NCBI GenBank assembly: GCA_017521465.1
Contig: JAFXCN010000005.1
Location: 1 to 62,915, forward strand
Reading direction: 5' to 3'
Length of the DNA stretch: 62,915 nucleotides
DNA from: Clostridia bacterium
Lineage (GTDB): Bacteria; Bacillota; Clostridia; TANB77; UBA1234
Both the position numbers and the translations under genes were made by a program. The stretch's first letter is position 1; every line of letters starts with the position of its first letter. The notes beneath the pieces are model-generated. The model was not told the DNA's origin, did no database searches, and saw only the letters and a program-made list of their open reading frames with translations. Of the stretch, positions 1 through 8,365 are shown one piece after another.

Positions 1-1101
1 AGCTCCCCAATCATGTGCATCTGCATCTACTGATAATGTTTTTGTTTCTTTATGTGATGAATTGTAATTACATGTTTTTGTTTGAATTTCTGCTTGCATA
101 CATGTTGCTTCTGTTGTTGTTACCCAAGCTCCCCAATCATGCGCATCTGCATTTACTGATAATGTTTGTGTTTCTGTATGTGCAGAATTTGTTTTACATA
201 TTCTTGTTTGAATTTCTGGTTGTGTACATGTTGCAACTGTTGTTGTTGTCCATGCTCCCCAGTCATGTCCAGACATTGCTAATGCTCTTGTCTCTACATG
301 TGATGCATCATTTGCACATATTCTTGTTTCAACTCCCTCTGTTGTACATGTAGAAGGTGTTGTTACATTCCATGCTCCATAATTGTGATTTGTAGAATCA
401 ATAGAACCTGTTCTTGTTTCTGTATGCGCTGAATTATATGAACAAGTTCTTGTTTCTACTCCTGGTGTTGTACATGTTCCATGTGTTGTTTCTACCCATG
501 CTCCATAATTATGATTTGTAGAATCAGTAGAACCTGCTCTTGTTTCTGTATGTGCTGAATTATATGAACAAGTTCTTGTTTCTACTCCTGGTGTTGTACA
601 TGTTCCATGTGTTGTTTCTACCCAACCTCCCCAGTTATGTGCCTCTGAATCAATGTCAATTTCATTAGTATAACCATACCCGCATCCTGATCTTTGGCAT
701 TCATATGTTGTTGAGCCTTTTGTTGTACACGTTGGTGCAGTATAACCAACGCTAACCACGTCATGTCCAAGCGCTTCGCCCACTGTTCGTGTAGCACCTT
801 CACCACATCTGCTACATGATCTTTTTTCCACTTTCGCGTCTGTACATGTTGCTTCTGATTTTGTTGTCCATGATCCCCAAGTATGTTCTTCAGATCCTTG
901 GTAATGGCTATAATATCCGTTATAATTGCAATATTCAGTTACTGAATGACGTGTACCACCATCTGCTGGCGTATATATTTTAGTTAAAGTATATCCTTCA
1001 TGATAAGGACAATCAGTTGTCACCGTCGCTGCATTTGCCACTCCACTACAACATATAAGAATAAGCAACATCAAAATTGTAATTGTTAATTTTTTTCTCA
1101 T
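1..1101 (-). CDS. Secreted Trp/Cys/His tandem-repeat protein, C-terminus cut by window edge
   Basis: The reading frame is open from the ATG at 1101 to base 1, giving 367 visible residues and no stop. It starts with a signal peptide (MRKKLTITILMLLILICC..., Ala-rich cleavage region near residue 24). The rest is repeats of about 42 residues with a His/Asp-W-G-x-W motif, then TCT, then E-T-R-T-C, as in HDWGAW, TCTTPGVETRTC and SAHTETRT. Two repeats are almost identical at DNA level with a 126-bp period (371-496 and 497-622). An early segment keeps a CSRCGEG-type Cys pair, which suggests that the repeats derive from small Cys-containing units. Such repeats are seen in exported clostridial proteins; no function is established. 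A weak ribosome binding site (AGGAAATG) precedes the ATG. The anchor, if any, lies beyond the window. Confidence 0.85.
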   Translation of the reverse strand, partial: MRKKLTITILMLLILICCSGVANAATVTTDCPYHEGYTLTKIYTPADGGTRHSVTEYCNYNGYYSHYQGSEEHTWGSWTTKSEATCTDAKVEKRSCSRCGEGATRTVGEALGHDVVSVGYTAPTCTTKGSTTYECQRSGCGYGYTNEIDIDSEAHNWGGWVETTHGTCTTPGVETRTCSYNSAHTETRAGSTDSTNHNYGAWVETTHGTCTTPGVETRTCSYNSAHTETRTGSIDSTNHNYGAWNVTTPSTCTTEGVETRICANDASHVETRALAMSGHDWGAWTTTTVATCTQPEIQTRICKTNSAHTETQTLSVNADAHDWGAWVTTTEATCMQAEIQTKTCNYNSSHKETKTLSVDADAHDWGA

Positions 1102-1154
1102 TTGCTACATCATTTCCTTTCTTAAAAATTTTAAATTTTGTTTTCTTAATTTTC

Positions 1155-1182
1155 ATTATAGTTATTTATTTTTAAAAGTCTA
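1155..1182 (-). promoter_or_regulatory. Putative sigma-A promoter of the repeat protein
   Basis: On the minus strand TATAAT (1160-1155) lies 16 bp downstream of TAGACT (1182-1177), a 4/6 match to TTGACA. It is about 55 bp upstream of the ATG at 1101. Confidence 0.4.
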
Positions 1183-1399
1183 TGCCAAAATTTTGGAAAA
1201 CTTTTTTCGACAACATTTTTGGCTTAAACCTATTTACGGAAGCTACTTTCTAATTTTTTTACTTCAAAATATTAAGATTAGATTACAAAAAAATTACAAA
1301 AATATTACACAGCTGCACTTTTTCAAAAAATCATAGCCTTTTTTTAAAACTTAAGATTACAAAAAAACTTCTACATTCGTTTCTGCCGTAAATAAAAAA
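1183..1399. other. AT-rich intergenic stretch, nothing recognised
   Basis: Between the promoter above and the terminator at 1400-1424 I see only A/T runs. There is no convincing open frame with a ribosome binding site, no repeat and no strong hairpin. Confidence 0.5.
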
Positions 1400-1424
1400 C
1401 AAGATGTTGTTTTTCAACATCTTG
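1400..1424 (-). terminator. Rho-independent terminator after the methyltransferase
   Basis: CAAGATGTTG (1400-1409) and CAACATCTTG (1415-1424) form a perfect 10-bp stem with a 5-nt T loop. On the minus strand it is followed by a T-run, and it lies just past the stop at 1433. Confidence 0.75.
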
Positions 1425-1432
1425 TTTTCTTT

Positions 1433-2029
1433 CTATTTTTTTACACACTTTAAAACATTAAAACCTGCTTTTTTATCTAACACTTCACAATTGCCATATA
1501 ATTCTTTTAAGTATTCCATTGCACTAGGTGCACCATGTTTTTTGTTTATTACAATGTATAATGCTCCACCATCATTCAAATGTTCTTTTGCATTTTTATA
1601 CATATTATATGTAGTTTCTTTTCCAGCTCTTATTGGTGGATTGGTGATTATAACATCAAACTTATCAGTAATTGACTGAAAGCAGTCTGATTCCTTTGTG
1701 TCTATTCTAGTTACTTTATTTAAAAATGCGTTTCTTTCAGCAAGTTCAATTGCTCTCAAATTAATATCAGCCATTATTACATCGGTATCACACAATTTAC
1801 ATATAGTTATTCCTATTGGACCATAGCCACAACCCAAATCTAGAACTTTTCCTTTTATATTCTCTTTAGTTAACAATACTTTTAATAAAAACTCCGTTGC
1901 AAAGTCTAAATGTTTTTTTGAAAAAACTCCATTATCTGTAACAAATCTAAAGTTTGTATCTTGTATCTTGCATTCTATCAATCTCTCATTTGAACTGCAC
2001 ATTGGAATTCTTGAATAATAATGTTCCAT
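1433..2029 (-). CDS. Class I SAM-dependent methyltransferase, RsmC/RlmG-like
   Basis: This 198-residue protein has SAM-binding motif I VLDLGCGYGPIGI at about residues 62-74, an acidic loop (VIMADIN) and catalytic motif IV NPPI at about 130-133. Together these are typical of N2-guanine rRNA methyltransferases (16S G1207 or 23S G1835 type). Length matches the short single-domain Firmicute form, not the longer E. coli RsmC. An upstream in-frame codon exists at 2056, but AGGAGG lies 6 nt before the ATG at 2029, so 2029 is chosen. The exact target base cannot be read from sequence. It stands alone, between a terminator and a divergent glycosidase gene. Confidence 0.85.
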   Translation of the reverse strand: MEHYYSRIPMCSSNERLIECKIQDTNFRFVTDNGVFSKKHLDFATEFLLKVLLTKENIKGKVLDLGCGYGPIGITICKLCDTDVIMADINLRAIELAERNAFLNKVTRIDTKESDCFQSITDKFDVIITNPPIRAGKETTYNMYKNAKEHLNDGGALYIVINKKHGAPSAMEYLKELYGNCEVLDKKAGFNVLKCVKK

Positions 2030-2058
2030 TTTATGCCTCCTCTTAATCATATACATTG

Positions 2059-2087
2059 AATTTACTACGATTTCTCAATTTAGTCAA
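2059..2087 (-). promoter_or_regulatory. Putative promoter of the methyltransferase
   Basis: On the minus strand TTGACT (2087-2082) and TAAATT (2064-2059) are separated by 17 bp, just upstream of the ribosome binding site for the ATG at 2029. Confidence 0.4.
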
Positions 2088-2102
2088 TATTTTAATATTT
2101 AA

Positions 2103-2131
2103 TTGAAAGAATATATTATGTCTTATATAAT
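2103..2131 (+). promoter_or_regulatory. Putative sigma-A promoter of the GH26-like gene
   Basis: TTGAAA (2103-2108) and TATAAT (2126-2131) have exact 17-bp spacing. The promoter lies inside the apparent N-terminal extension of the longer open frame, which supports the later start at 2154. Confidence 0.6.
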
Positions 2132-2153
2132 TACAATAGAAAGGATGTGCCAC

Positions 2154-3872
2154 ATGAAAAAAAAGATTATTGTTGCTATTATACTTATATTAATCACTTT
2201 ATTTGCATTATTTTTAATAAAAAATGTTTTTTATAATGAATGTTTTGAAAACATCAAAAACGGAGATTGTATATATGTCAATAATGTTAAACACGATACT
2301 CTTCCCAACTTGAATGGTAGCGAAGATATAAAGATTGTTTCTATTGAAAACAACATCAGTACACTAAAAAACATATCTGATAAATATAGTGTAAAACTTC
2401 CTGGTTTATTTGAATTTGATTTTTCTAAATCTAAAGACTATGTTATTGCAAAAAATGATGATTTATATATTCATATTTCTAAAGATCGTTCTCCTTATGA
2501 AGATACTTTTTGGTATATAGATTATTATCAAAATCGCTTCTACACTAATGAATCATTTTTACAAACTAATAATATTACTTTGCATGAAAACAGACAAACT
2601 GAAATCAATGGAAACAAAACTAGTATTTTAACCTTAACTAGACATTTTGACACATTAGATGATTTAACATATACGTACGCATTTATACAAACAAACGGCC
2701 AGTATTATACTCGTTTTACGTTTAAATCCAACAACTCATTTGATGATGCTTATATAGATATGTACACAAATGTATTAAATTCATATAACGAAACTTCTGA
2801 AAGTGGACTTAAAGAAACTCTAATATACTATGCAAATAAAGTTTCTAAAAAATTATTTAATGTTGAAGAACTCATTGCAAGCAGCAAATCACAATATTTT
2901 TTAGATATGTATCCTATAAAAAACAAAAATTGGGATGAAAAAACATTAGATTTATATAATGCATTTCTTAATTCTAATGATTTAAAATGGGGGATTTTCA
3001 CCGCGAATATTACAACAACTGCAATCGATGAAAAAATTCCTGAATTAGAAAATGCTCTAAACTACAAATTTGATATTATTTTAATGTATAACCATTTGGG
3101 AAATCCGCTACCAATTGAAACTATGAGAAAGATGAAAGATAAAGATAAAGTCATAGAACTTACGGTTCAAACTTGCGCAAACAACAACACAAAACTTTTT
3201 GATTATACTCCAATGTTCGATATTATTGAAGGTAAAAAAGATGAACAAATTCGAATGCTTGCAAAAGAAATAAAAGAATTTGGAAACCCCGTTCTTTTTA
3301 GACTTAATAATGAAATGAATAGTGATTGGACTAGTTACTCTGGAATAATTACACTTAGTGATCCAGAAATATATAAAGAAGTATGGCATAGAATTTACAA
3401 TATATTTGAAGAAGAAAAAGTAACAAACTGTATTTGGATTTTTAATCCAAATGACAATAACTATCCTCCATCAAAATGGAATAATTTCTTATCATATTAT
3501 CCAGGCAACGAATATGTTCATATGATTGGTGTTACTGGTTATAATACCGGAACATATTATGCTGAACAAAACGGAGAAACTTGGAAATCTTTTAAAACAA
3601 TTTATGATGAAATCAATAATAAATATAATGTTTTATTTAAAGACTTTCCATGGATTATAACTGAATTTGCAAGCAGCTCTGTTGGTGGTGATAAAGCTAA
3701 ATGGATAGAAGATATGTTTAAAAACATTAATAATTATCCTAATATAAAAGCTGCCGTTTGGTTCAGCGCAGCGGATTATGATCCAAATCAAAAAGGCAAA
3801 GTATCTAGACCATATTGGTTAGATGAAACACCGGAAACATTAGAGGCATTTAGAAAAGGATTGGAAAATTAA
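2154..3872 (+). CDS. Membrane-anchored GH26-like glycoside hydrolase
   Basis: The 572-residue protein starts with a Lys-rich signal anchor (about residues 2-24). A poorly conserved region of about 260 residues follows, then a TIM-barrel-like C-terminal half. Two acidic motifs fit the GH26/clan GH-A pattern: RLNNEMN with putative acid/base Glu387, and WIITEFAS with putative nucleophile Glu504. GH26 enzymes are mainly endo-beta-mannanases, but the substrate cannot be inferred here. The start at 2154 is chosen because AAAGGATG precedes it and the promoter (2103-2131) overlaps the upstream extension. Its stop overlaps the stop of the convergent polymerase gene by 4 nt, inside a shared terminator palindrome. 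Confidence 0.75.
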   Translation: MKKKIIVAIILILITLFALFLIKNVFYNECFENIKNGDCIYVNNVKHDTLPNLNGSEDIKIVSIENNISTLKNISDKYSVKLPGLFEFDFSKSKDYVIAKNDDLYIHISKDRSPYEDTFWYIDYYQNRFYTNESFLQTNNITLHENRQTEINGNKTSILTLTRHFDTLDDLTYTYAFIQTNGQYYTRFTFKSNNSFDDAYIDMYTNVLNSYNETSESGLKETLIYYANKVSKKLFNVEELIASSKSQYFLDMYPIKNKNWDEKTLDLYNAFLNSNDLKWGIFTANITTTAIDEKIPELENALNYKFDIILMYNHLGNPLPIETMRKMKDKDKVIELTVQTCANNNTKLFDYTPMFDIIEGKKDEQIRMLAKEIKEFGNPVLFRLNNEMNSDWTSYSGIITLSDPEIYKEVWHRIYNIFEEEKVTNCIWIFNPNDNNYPPSKWNNFLSYYPGNEYVHMIGVTGYNTGTYYAEQNGETWKSFKTIYDEINNKYNVLFKDFPWIITEFASSSVGGDKAKWIEDMFKNINNYPNIKAAVWFSAADYDPNQKGKVSRPYWLDETPETLEAFRKGLEN

Positions 3873-3888
3873 ATTTTCCAATCCTTTT
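3854..3888. terminator. Bidirectional terminator spanning two overlapping stop codons
   Basis: AAAAGGATTGGAAAATT (3854-3870) is perfectly inverted at 3872-3888 around a single central A. The palindrome has A-runs at its 5' end and T-runs at its 3' end on both strands. It contains the last codons and stops of both the GH26-like gene and the polymerase gene. Confidence 0.85.
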
Positions 3889-5065
3889 TTATTCGTGTTG
3901 CGCTCGATATTTTATCATATCCATATTTGTTCTTTATCATATCTAATGTTTCATCAAGTTTTTGTTGTTTTTCATTTCGCTCTGTTTCAAAAAGCGAAAT
4001 TTGCTTTTCTTCTTTATTTAATAATCCATCAACTCTCACTCCCACAAGCCTTATTTTAGTACCCTTTTTGTACATTTCATTTAATAACTCTTTTGCTTTT
4101 TCATATATAATTTTTGTGTTGGCTGTGGCATATTCTAACTTACCTTGATGCGATGTATTTTCAAAGTTATTTGTTCTAAGCTGCACATCAACAGTATTAG
4201 CAATCATATTCTCAGCTCTCAACCTATATGCAACTTTTTCGGTTAGTAGCAAAACTATTTCTTCAAGTTCAGTTAGTGTACCTAAATCTTTAGGCAAAGT
4301 TACAGAATTTCCTATTCCTTTTGGTTTTTCTTGAATATAAACAACTTCCGATTTATCAATTCCGTTTGCATATTCCCACATCATCTTACCTTGTTTTCCA
4401 AATTTACGTATAAGGATTTTCTCATCTGTTTTTGCTAATTCTCCTATGGTTTTGATTCCCATATTATATAGTTTTGGTGCAGTACGTCGTCCCAACATGA
4501 AAAGCTCTTCAACAGGAAGTGGCCACATTTTACTATAAATTTCGTTTTTATATAATGTATGTATTTTATCTGGCTTAGTAAAATCTGATGCCATTTTGGC
4601 AAGCAATTTATTTTCAGCAATTCCAATATTAACTGTAAAACCTAATTCTGTTTTGACTCTATAATTAATTTCTTTAGCAATATCTTCTATCTTTCTATCC
4701 ATTAAAAAATTAGTCATATCTAAAAAACATTCATCAACACTGAAGCGTTCTATATGATCTGTATATTCTAACAACAAATTATATAATTTATCTGAGCATT
4801 CATGATAATATCTATGGTTTGGTTTAAACACTTGTAAATTATTACATTTCAAACGAGCCTGATATAGAGGTTCCCCTGTTACAATTCCACAGGCTTTTGC
4901 AATCATACTTTTAGCTAAAACAATTCCACTTCTTCGCTCTTCATCACCACCAATTACAGCAGGAATATTTCTAATATCAATATTAAATCCTTTATTCATC
5001 AAATCAATTGCTGTCCAACTTAAAAAAGCATTATTAACATCAACATGTAAAATCTTTCTTTCCAT
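3869..5065 (-). CDS. dinB: Y-family (translesion) DNA polymerase, DinB/UmuC type
   Basis: At 398 residues it has normal family length. The catalytic acids of the palm domain are present: Asp9 in ILHVDVNNAF, and Asp111-Glu112 in FSVDECFLD. The helix-hairpin-helix/thumb region (PVEELFMLGRRTAPKLYNMG) and little-finger domain (DVQLRTNNF) follow. The first motif (VNNAFLSW instead of the usual MDAFFASVE) is typical of a clostridial subgroup near Pol IV. These enzymes bypass damaged bases at low fidelity and are often SOS-induced. A LexA-like palindrome between the -10 box and the start fits this. No beta-clamp motif was identified with confidence at the C-terminus. Confidence 0.9.
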   Translation of the reverse strand: MERKILHVDVNNAFLSWTAIDLMNKGFNIDIRNIPAVIGGDEERRSGIVLAKSMIAKACGIVTGEPLYQARLKCNNLQVFKPNHRYYHECSDKLYNLLLEYTDHIERFSVDECFLDMTNFLMDRKIEDIAKEINYRVKTELGFTVNIGIAENKLLAKMASDFTKPDKIHTLYKNEIYSKMWPLPVEELFMLGRRTAPKLYNMGIKTIGELAKTDEKILIRKFGKQGKMMWEYANGIDKSEVVYIQEKPKGIGNSVTLPKDLGTLTELEEIVLLLTEKVAYRLRAENMIANTVDVQLRTNNFENTSHQGKLEYATANTKIIYEKAKELLNEMYKKGTKIRLVGVRVDGLLNKEEKQISLFETERNEKQQKLDETLDMIKNKYGYDKISSATRIKKDWKI

Positions 5066-5080
5066 TCACATCACCAACAA

Positions 5081-5092
5081 GAATATTTGTTC
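5081..5092 (-). promoter_or_regulatory. Putative LexA (SOS) operator of dinB
   Basis: GAACAAATATTC on the minus strand differs by one base from the Gram-positive LexA pattern GAAC-N4-GTTC. It sits immediately downstream of the dinB -10 box, where a repressor would block initiation. Confidence 0.5.
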
Positions 5093-5094
5093 TT

Positions 5095-5123
5095 ATTATA
5101 TATTAGTAAACGACATTTTTCAA
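5095..5123 (-). promoter_or_regulatory. Putative dinB promoter
   Basis: On the minus strand TTGAAA (5123-5118) and TATAAT (5100-5095) are spaced 17 bp apart, about 30 bp upstream of the dinB ATG. Confidence 0.6.
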
Positions 5124-5129
5124 TATTAT

Positions 5130-5158
5130 TTGCGTTTTTACGTAATTTGTTGTATTAT
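5130..5158 (+). promoter_or_regulatory. Putative promoter of the LtaS-like gene
   Basis: TTGCGT (5130-5135) and TATTAT (5153-5158) are 17 bp apart, directly before the ribosome binding site AGGGAGG. Confidence 0.5.
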
Positions 5159-5178
5159 GTAGTGTAGGGAGGATGATT

Positions 5179-7089
5179 ATGCTTAAATATTCAAAATATA
5201 TTGTTAGCTTTTTACTTGCAGTTGGTGCAAGTTCATTTTTTATTTCAGGAATTATGAACAATGTCTGGCACAGTATCATTTTATTACTATATTTAACAAG
5301 TACATTTCTTGTTTTATTCTTTGATTTTTCAAAACTAAAACCAAAGTTATTAGAAAATATAAAAAAAGTAGTGTACTATTTATTCCCACTACTCATAACT
5401 TTATTTGTTTGGCAAGAATATACTGCAATTTATTTTATAGCAAACTATGCATTCTTATTTATATTCCATACATTACTGACTTATTTATTAAAGAATAATA
5501 AAATTGCATGTACTATTCAAGCGATATTTTCTTATGCAATTTGTATGCTTAATGAATTCATTTATATAGTAAGAGGAATTCCAATATTACCAAATGATAT
5601 ATATGCACTTTCTACAGGAGCTGCAGTATCTGGACAATATTCATTTGTGTTTTCATCTAAAATGGTAATATGTACCTTTGGATTTATATTATTACTTTTA
5701 ATAATTTTTAAATTCTTAGACGAAAAACCTAACAAAAAACTTTTACCACTTAATATTGGTATTTCTATAGTAGGCACATTAGCAATAGTTATCTGTTTGC
5801 TTACTGTTAAAACTCGTTCCGGAATATATTTCGCTGTAAGAGACACACATGAGAATTTCGGATTTATATTTTCTACAATATTATTTTCTCAAAATTTATC
5901 TGTAGAAAAACCAGAGTCATATGTACCAGATAAAATTGAAAGTTTGTATGATAGTTATGAAGATGACGAATTTACAACTGAAGATCTTCCAAATGTAATT
6001 GTAATAATGAACGAATCTTTTTCAGATTTGTCATACTTAGGAGATATAAAAACAAACGAAGAATATCTTTCATATTTTAATGAATTAAAGAAAGAATCTG
6101 CTTACGGAAACTTGATTGTTCCTGTATATGGTGGCGGTACATGTAATACAGAATTCGAAGTTTTAACTGGATGTTCAACAACCTATTTACCTCAAGGAAC
6201 ATATGCATACATGCAATATATCGAAGACGAATTGAAAGATTCACTTCCTTGGTATTTTAAAGAGTTGAATTTTAATACATATGCAGTTCATCCATTTTGG
6301 GAATTTGCATGGAACAGAAATAAAATATATAGCGAATTAGGATTTGATGATTTTACAAGTTTAGAAGATATGGCAAACTTAGACACAGAAGTATTTAATG
6401 ACAATTTATATCTTGAACATTATCAAAGTGAAGACTTAGAAATTATTAGAACTTTAGTATCAGATAGAGAAAATTATAATCAAATAATAGATATCTACGA
6501 AAACGATCCTAAAAATAAATTCATATTCTCTATAACAATGCAAAATCATGGTGGTTATACTTATGAAGGAGAAAATTTTGAAAACACTGTAATTGCAGAA
6601 GAATATGAAGATAATAAATTAAATCAATATTTAACATTAATTAAAGAAAGTGATATCGCTTTAGAAGAATTTATAAACTATTTTAAAAATAGAGATGAGA
6701 AAACTGTAATATTGTTCTTTGGCGATCACCAACCATCAATGAACAAAAAAACTATAGCGAAAATAATGGGCAAAGAATCATTCAACGATTTATCTATGGA
6801 AGAAAAGCAAAAAACTTACACTACTCCATTTTTAATTTGGAAAAACTATGATTCAACTTCAAAAGAACTTGATGTAGTTAGTACAAACTATTTATCACTG
6901 ATATTAAAGCAAGAAGTTGGTCTACCGCTAACAAAATGGGATAAAATAAGAAAAGATGCTCATTCACAATATAAAGCAATAAATCCATTTGGAGCACTTG
7001 ATTCAAACAATGTATGGAAGGAACTAGAAGATATTTCATTACCAGAGGAATATGAATTAATTCAGTATAATATGTTGTTTGACAATTAA
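5179..7089 (+). CDS. LtaS-like sulfatase-fold phosphoglycerol transferase
   Basis: The 636-residue protein has about five to six N-terminal membrane helices (residues ~5-215) followed by an extracellular alkaline-phosphatase/sulfatase-fold domain. Residues matching the LtaS active site are Glu279 (VIVIMNESFSDL), Thr321 as likely nucleophile (GGGTCNTEFE), and Asp516-His517 (FFGDHQPS). LtaS enzymes polymerise glycerol phosphate from phosphatidylglycerol into lipoteichoic acid; related proteins modify other wall polymers, so the product is not certain. Two ATGs are possible (5173 and 5179); AGGGAGG lies 6 nt before the second, which is chosen. Monocistronic, with its own promoter and terminator. 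Confidence 0.85.
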   Translation: MLKYSKYIVSFLLAVGASSFFISGIMNNVWHSIILLLYLTSTFLVLFFDFSKLKPKLLENIKKVVYYLFPLLITLFVWQEYTAIYFIANYAFLFIFHTLLTYLLKNNKIACTIQAIFSYAICMLNEFIYIVRGIPILPNDIYALSTGAAVSGQYSFVFSSKMVICTFGFILLLLIIFKFLDEKPNKKLLPLNIGISIVGTLAIVICLLTVKTRSGIYFAVRDTHENFGFIFSTILFSQNLSVEKPESYVPDKIESLYDSYEDDEFTTEDLPNVIVIMNESFSDLSYLGDIKTNEEYLSYFNELKKESAYGNLIVPVYGGGTCNTEFEVLTGCSTTYLPQGTYAYMQYIEDELKDSLPWYFKELNFNTYAVHPFWEFAWNRNKIYSELGFDDFTSLEDMANLDTEVFNDNLYLEHYQSEDLEIIRTLVSDRENYNQIIDIYENDPKNKFIFSITMQNHGGYTYEGENFENTVIAEEYEDNKLNQYLTLIKESDIALEEFINYFKNRDEKTVILFFGDHQPSMNKKTIAKIMGKESFNDLSMEEKQKTYTTPFLIWKNYDSTSKELDVVSTNYLSLILKQEVGLPLTKWDKIRKDAHSQYKAINPFGALDSNNVWKELEDISLPEEYELIQYNMLFDN

Positions 7090-7126
7090 ACACGAATTGG
7101 TCTTAGCCAATCTGCAATCCGTCAAA

Positions 7127-7156
7127 ACAGATGCTTAACAGCATCTGTTTTTTATT
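7127..7156 (+). terminator. Terminator of the LtaS-like gene
   Basis: ACAGATGC and GCATCTGT (7127-7134, 7141-7148) form a stem followed by a T-run. Confidence 0.8.
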
Positions 7157-7182
7157 TAATCAATAATCTATTTAAAATCCAC

Positions 7183-7211
7183 TTGCAAATTTACATAATA
7201 TGTTATATAAT
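7183..7211 (+). promoter_or_regulatory. Putative promoter of the 7245 gene
   Basis: TTGCAA (7183-7188) and TATAAT (7206-7211) are 17 bp apart. Confidence 0.6.
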
Positions 7212-7244
7212 ATATAAGCAATCTTAATTATAGGAGGTCTCTAC

Positions 7245-7664
7245 ATGACTTTTATTGGCATCGTATTCACAGCACTCACCGTTTTCAACGTGATTTTTTC
7301 TGTAATTCTTATTAAAATGGGAGCACATCGGCTTTACGTCAGTAAAATAGCCAAGAAATTTGGCAGAGATGAATTTGAAAAATATCAGCTTTTCTTTGAT
7401 AAAGAAATCCTCCAGCAAGTTTTGAAAGAATTCAAAATTTCTGGCAGAACTACTAATATGTTTCTTGAAGCCCAAAATTACTTCTTGATGATTTCTATGT
7501 TTGATGCACAATTGTACTATTCGTTCCCTGGAACAGAATATGCACTCATGCCTTACGAAGAACTTTCAATCAAGCAACTGCATAGTCTAATCGAACAGGC
7601 TTCGGTAAAACCGATAACAAACGGTAATGTATTATATTTTTCAAAATACGAGGCAGGCGTTTAA
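7245..7664 (+). CDS. Small unknown protein with one N-terminal membrane helix
   Basis: I do not recognise this 139-residue protein. Residues ~3-24 (IGIVFTALTVFNVIFSVILI) form one membrane helix. The rest is a soluble mixed alpha/beta segment with no Cys and no obvious catalytic motif. It is a real gene on mechanical grounds: a good promoter, AGGAGGT with 6-nt spacing, and a terminator wrapped around its stop. Its base composition is less AT-rich than that of its neighbours and resembles the nearby DUF5662 gene and the 28.8-kb phosphoesterase gene, which hints at a different origin. Confidence 0.7.
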   Translation: MTFIGIVFTALTVFNVIFSVILIKMGAHRLYVSKIAKKFGRDEFEKYQLFFDKEILQQVLKEFKISGRTTNMFLEAQNYFLMISMFDAQLYYSFPGTEYALMPYEELSIKQLHSLIEQASVKPITNGNVLYFSKYEAGV

Positions 7665-7680
7665 AACGCCTGCCTTTTTT
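7652..7680 (+). terminator. Terminator containing the stop codon of the 7245 gene
   Basis: GGCAGGCGTTT is perfectly inverted around a single A (7652-7674) and followed by TTTTTT. The TAA stop at 7662-7664 lies at the tip. Confidence 0.85.
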
Positions 7681-7698
7681 GTTTATTAGAAAATCTTC

Positions 7699-8241
7699 TT
7701 ATTTTTCACAATGTTTTCTGTACAATTCACGCAAATTCTTACGATTAATAGCCTTATTCAAACCTTCATTTGCAACTTGAGTATAAAATTCATCCAATAA
7801 AGCTACAAGCTTTGGATTAATCTTCGCATTCACCTTAGACTTATTCCAATATTCCAATTGTGAACTATTTGTCCAATCTTTACCTTTGTAAACAATACCC
7901 GCAGCCATCGTATCACAAATCATTTCAACAGTATACTTATACGGCATAATCGGCGTACTATCTGGCGCTTCATAATCATTCCAGTATTGATAATGATGTT
8001 TGTTTCTACCTTTATGATGAAGCCATGCTTTAGAATATCCTTCTTCCTTCTTACACATCACAATCGGACTTCTAGTACCTTGAAAATATTTAACAGATTC
8101 CCAAAACTCCGTATATGAAAACTTAGATAAATCATGAACAATACCCCTCCAAGGAATTCCCGCTTTCACACAAAGTTTAAAAACATACCACTTATGCTTC
8201 AAAACCGTGCCAAGATGCATAAAAAAGTTCTTAATTAACAC
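7699..8241 (-). CDS. DUF5662 family protein
   Basis: The 180-residue protein matches my recollection of the DUF5662 family through HLGTVLKHKWYVFKLC, HDLSKFSYTEF, YFQGTRSP, AWLHHKGRNKHHYQYW and VEMICDTMAA. The His/Asp-rich motifs look like a metal-binding, HD-like arrangement, but no activity is established. DUF5662 proteins occur in Firmicutes and their phages. A longer open frame starts at 8340 but would run through the hairpin at 8304-8356. The GTG at 8241 is chosen because AGGTGAG lies 4 nt upstream and homologues begin near this point. Composition resembles the 7245 gene. Confidence 0.75.
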   Translation of the reverse strand: MLIKNFFMHLGTVLKHKWYVFKLCVKAGIPWRGIVHDLSKFSYTEFWESVKYFQGTRSPIVMCKKEEGYSKAWLHHKGRNKHHYQYWNDYEAPDSTPIMPYKYTVEMICDTMAAGIVYKGKDWTNSSQLEYWNKSKVNAKINPKLVALLDEFYTQVANEGLNKAINRKNLRELYRKHCEK

Positions 8242-8303
8242 TGTTCTCACCTCATATATCTTATTCTTGCAGAATATATCACAAAATCTCACATTTGTCC
8301 AGT

Positions 8304-8356
8304 TTTTGCCCCGCCACTTTTGGTAAGATTTTCTTACCAAAAGTGGCGGGGCAAAA
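8304..8356. repeat. Perfect 25-bp inverted repeat, GC-rich core
   Basis: Arms at 8304-8328 and 8332-8356 are exact inversions with a TTT loop. The core GCCCCGCCACTTTTGG is strikingly GC-rich for this genome. Each arm begins or ends with TTTT/AAAA, so on either strand the RNA hairpin is followed by A, not U. It lies just after the Nudix gene stop and may still act as a terminator or processing signal. Confidence 0.9.
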
Positions 8357-8365
8357 TTACCTGTT

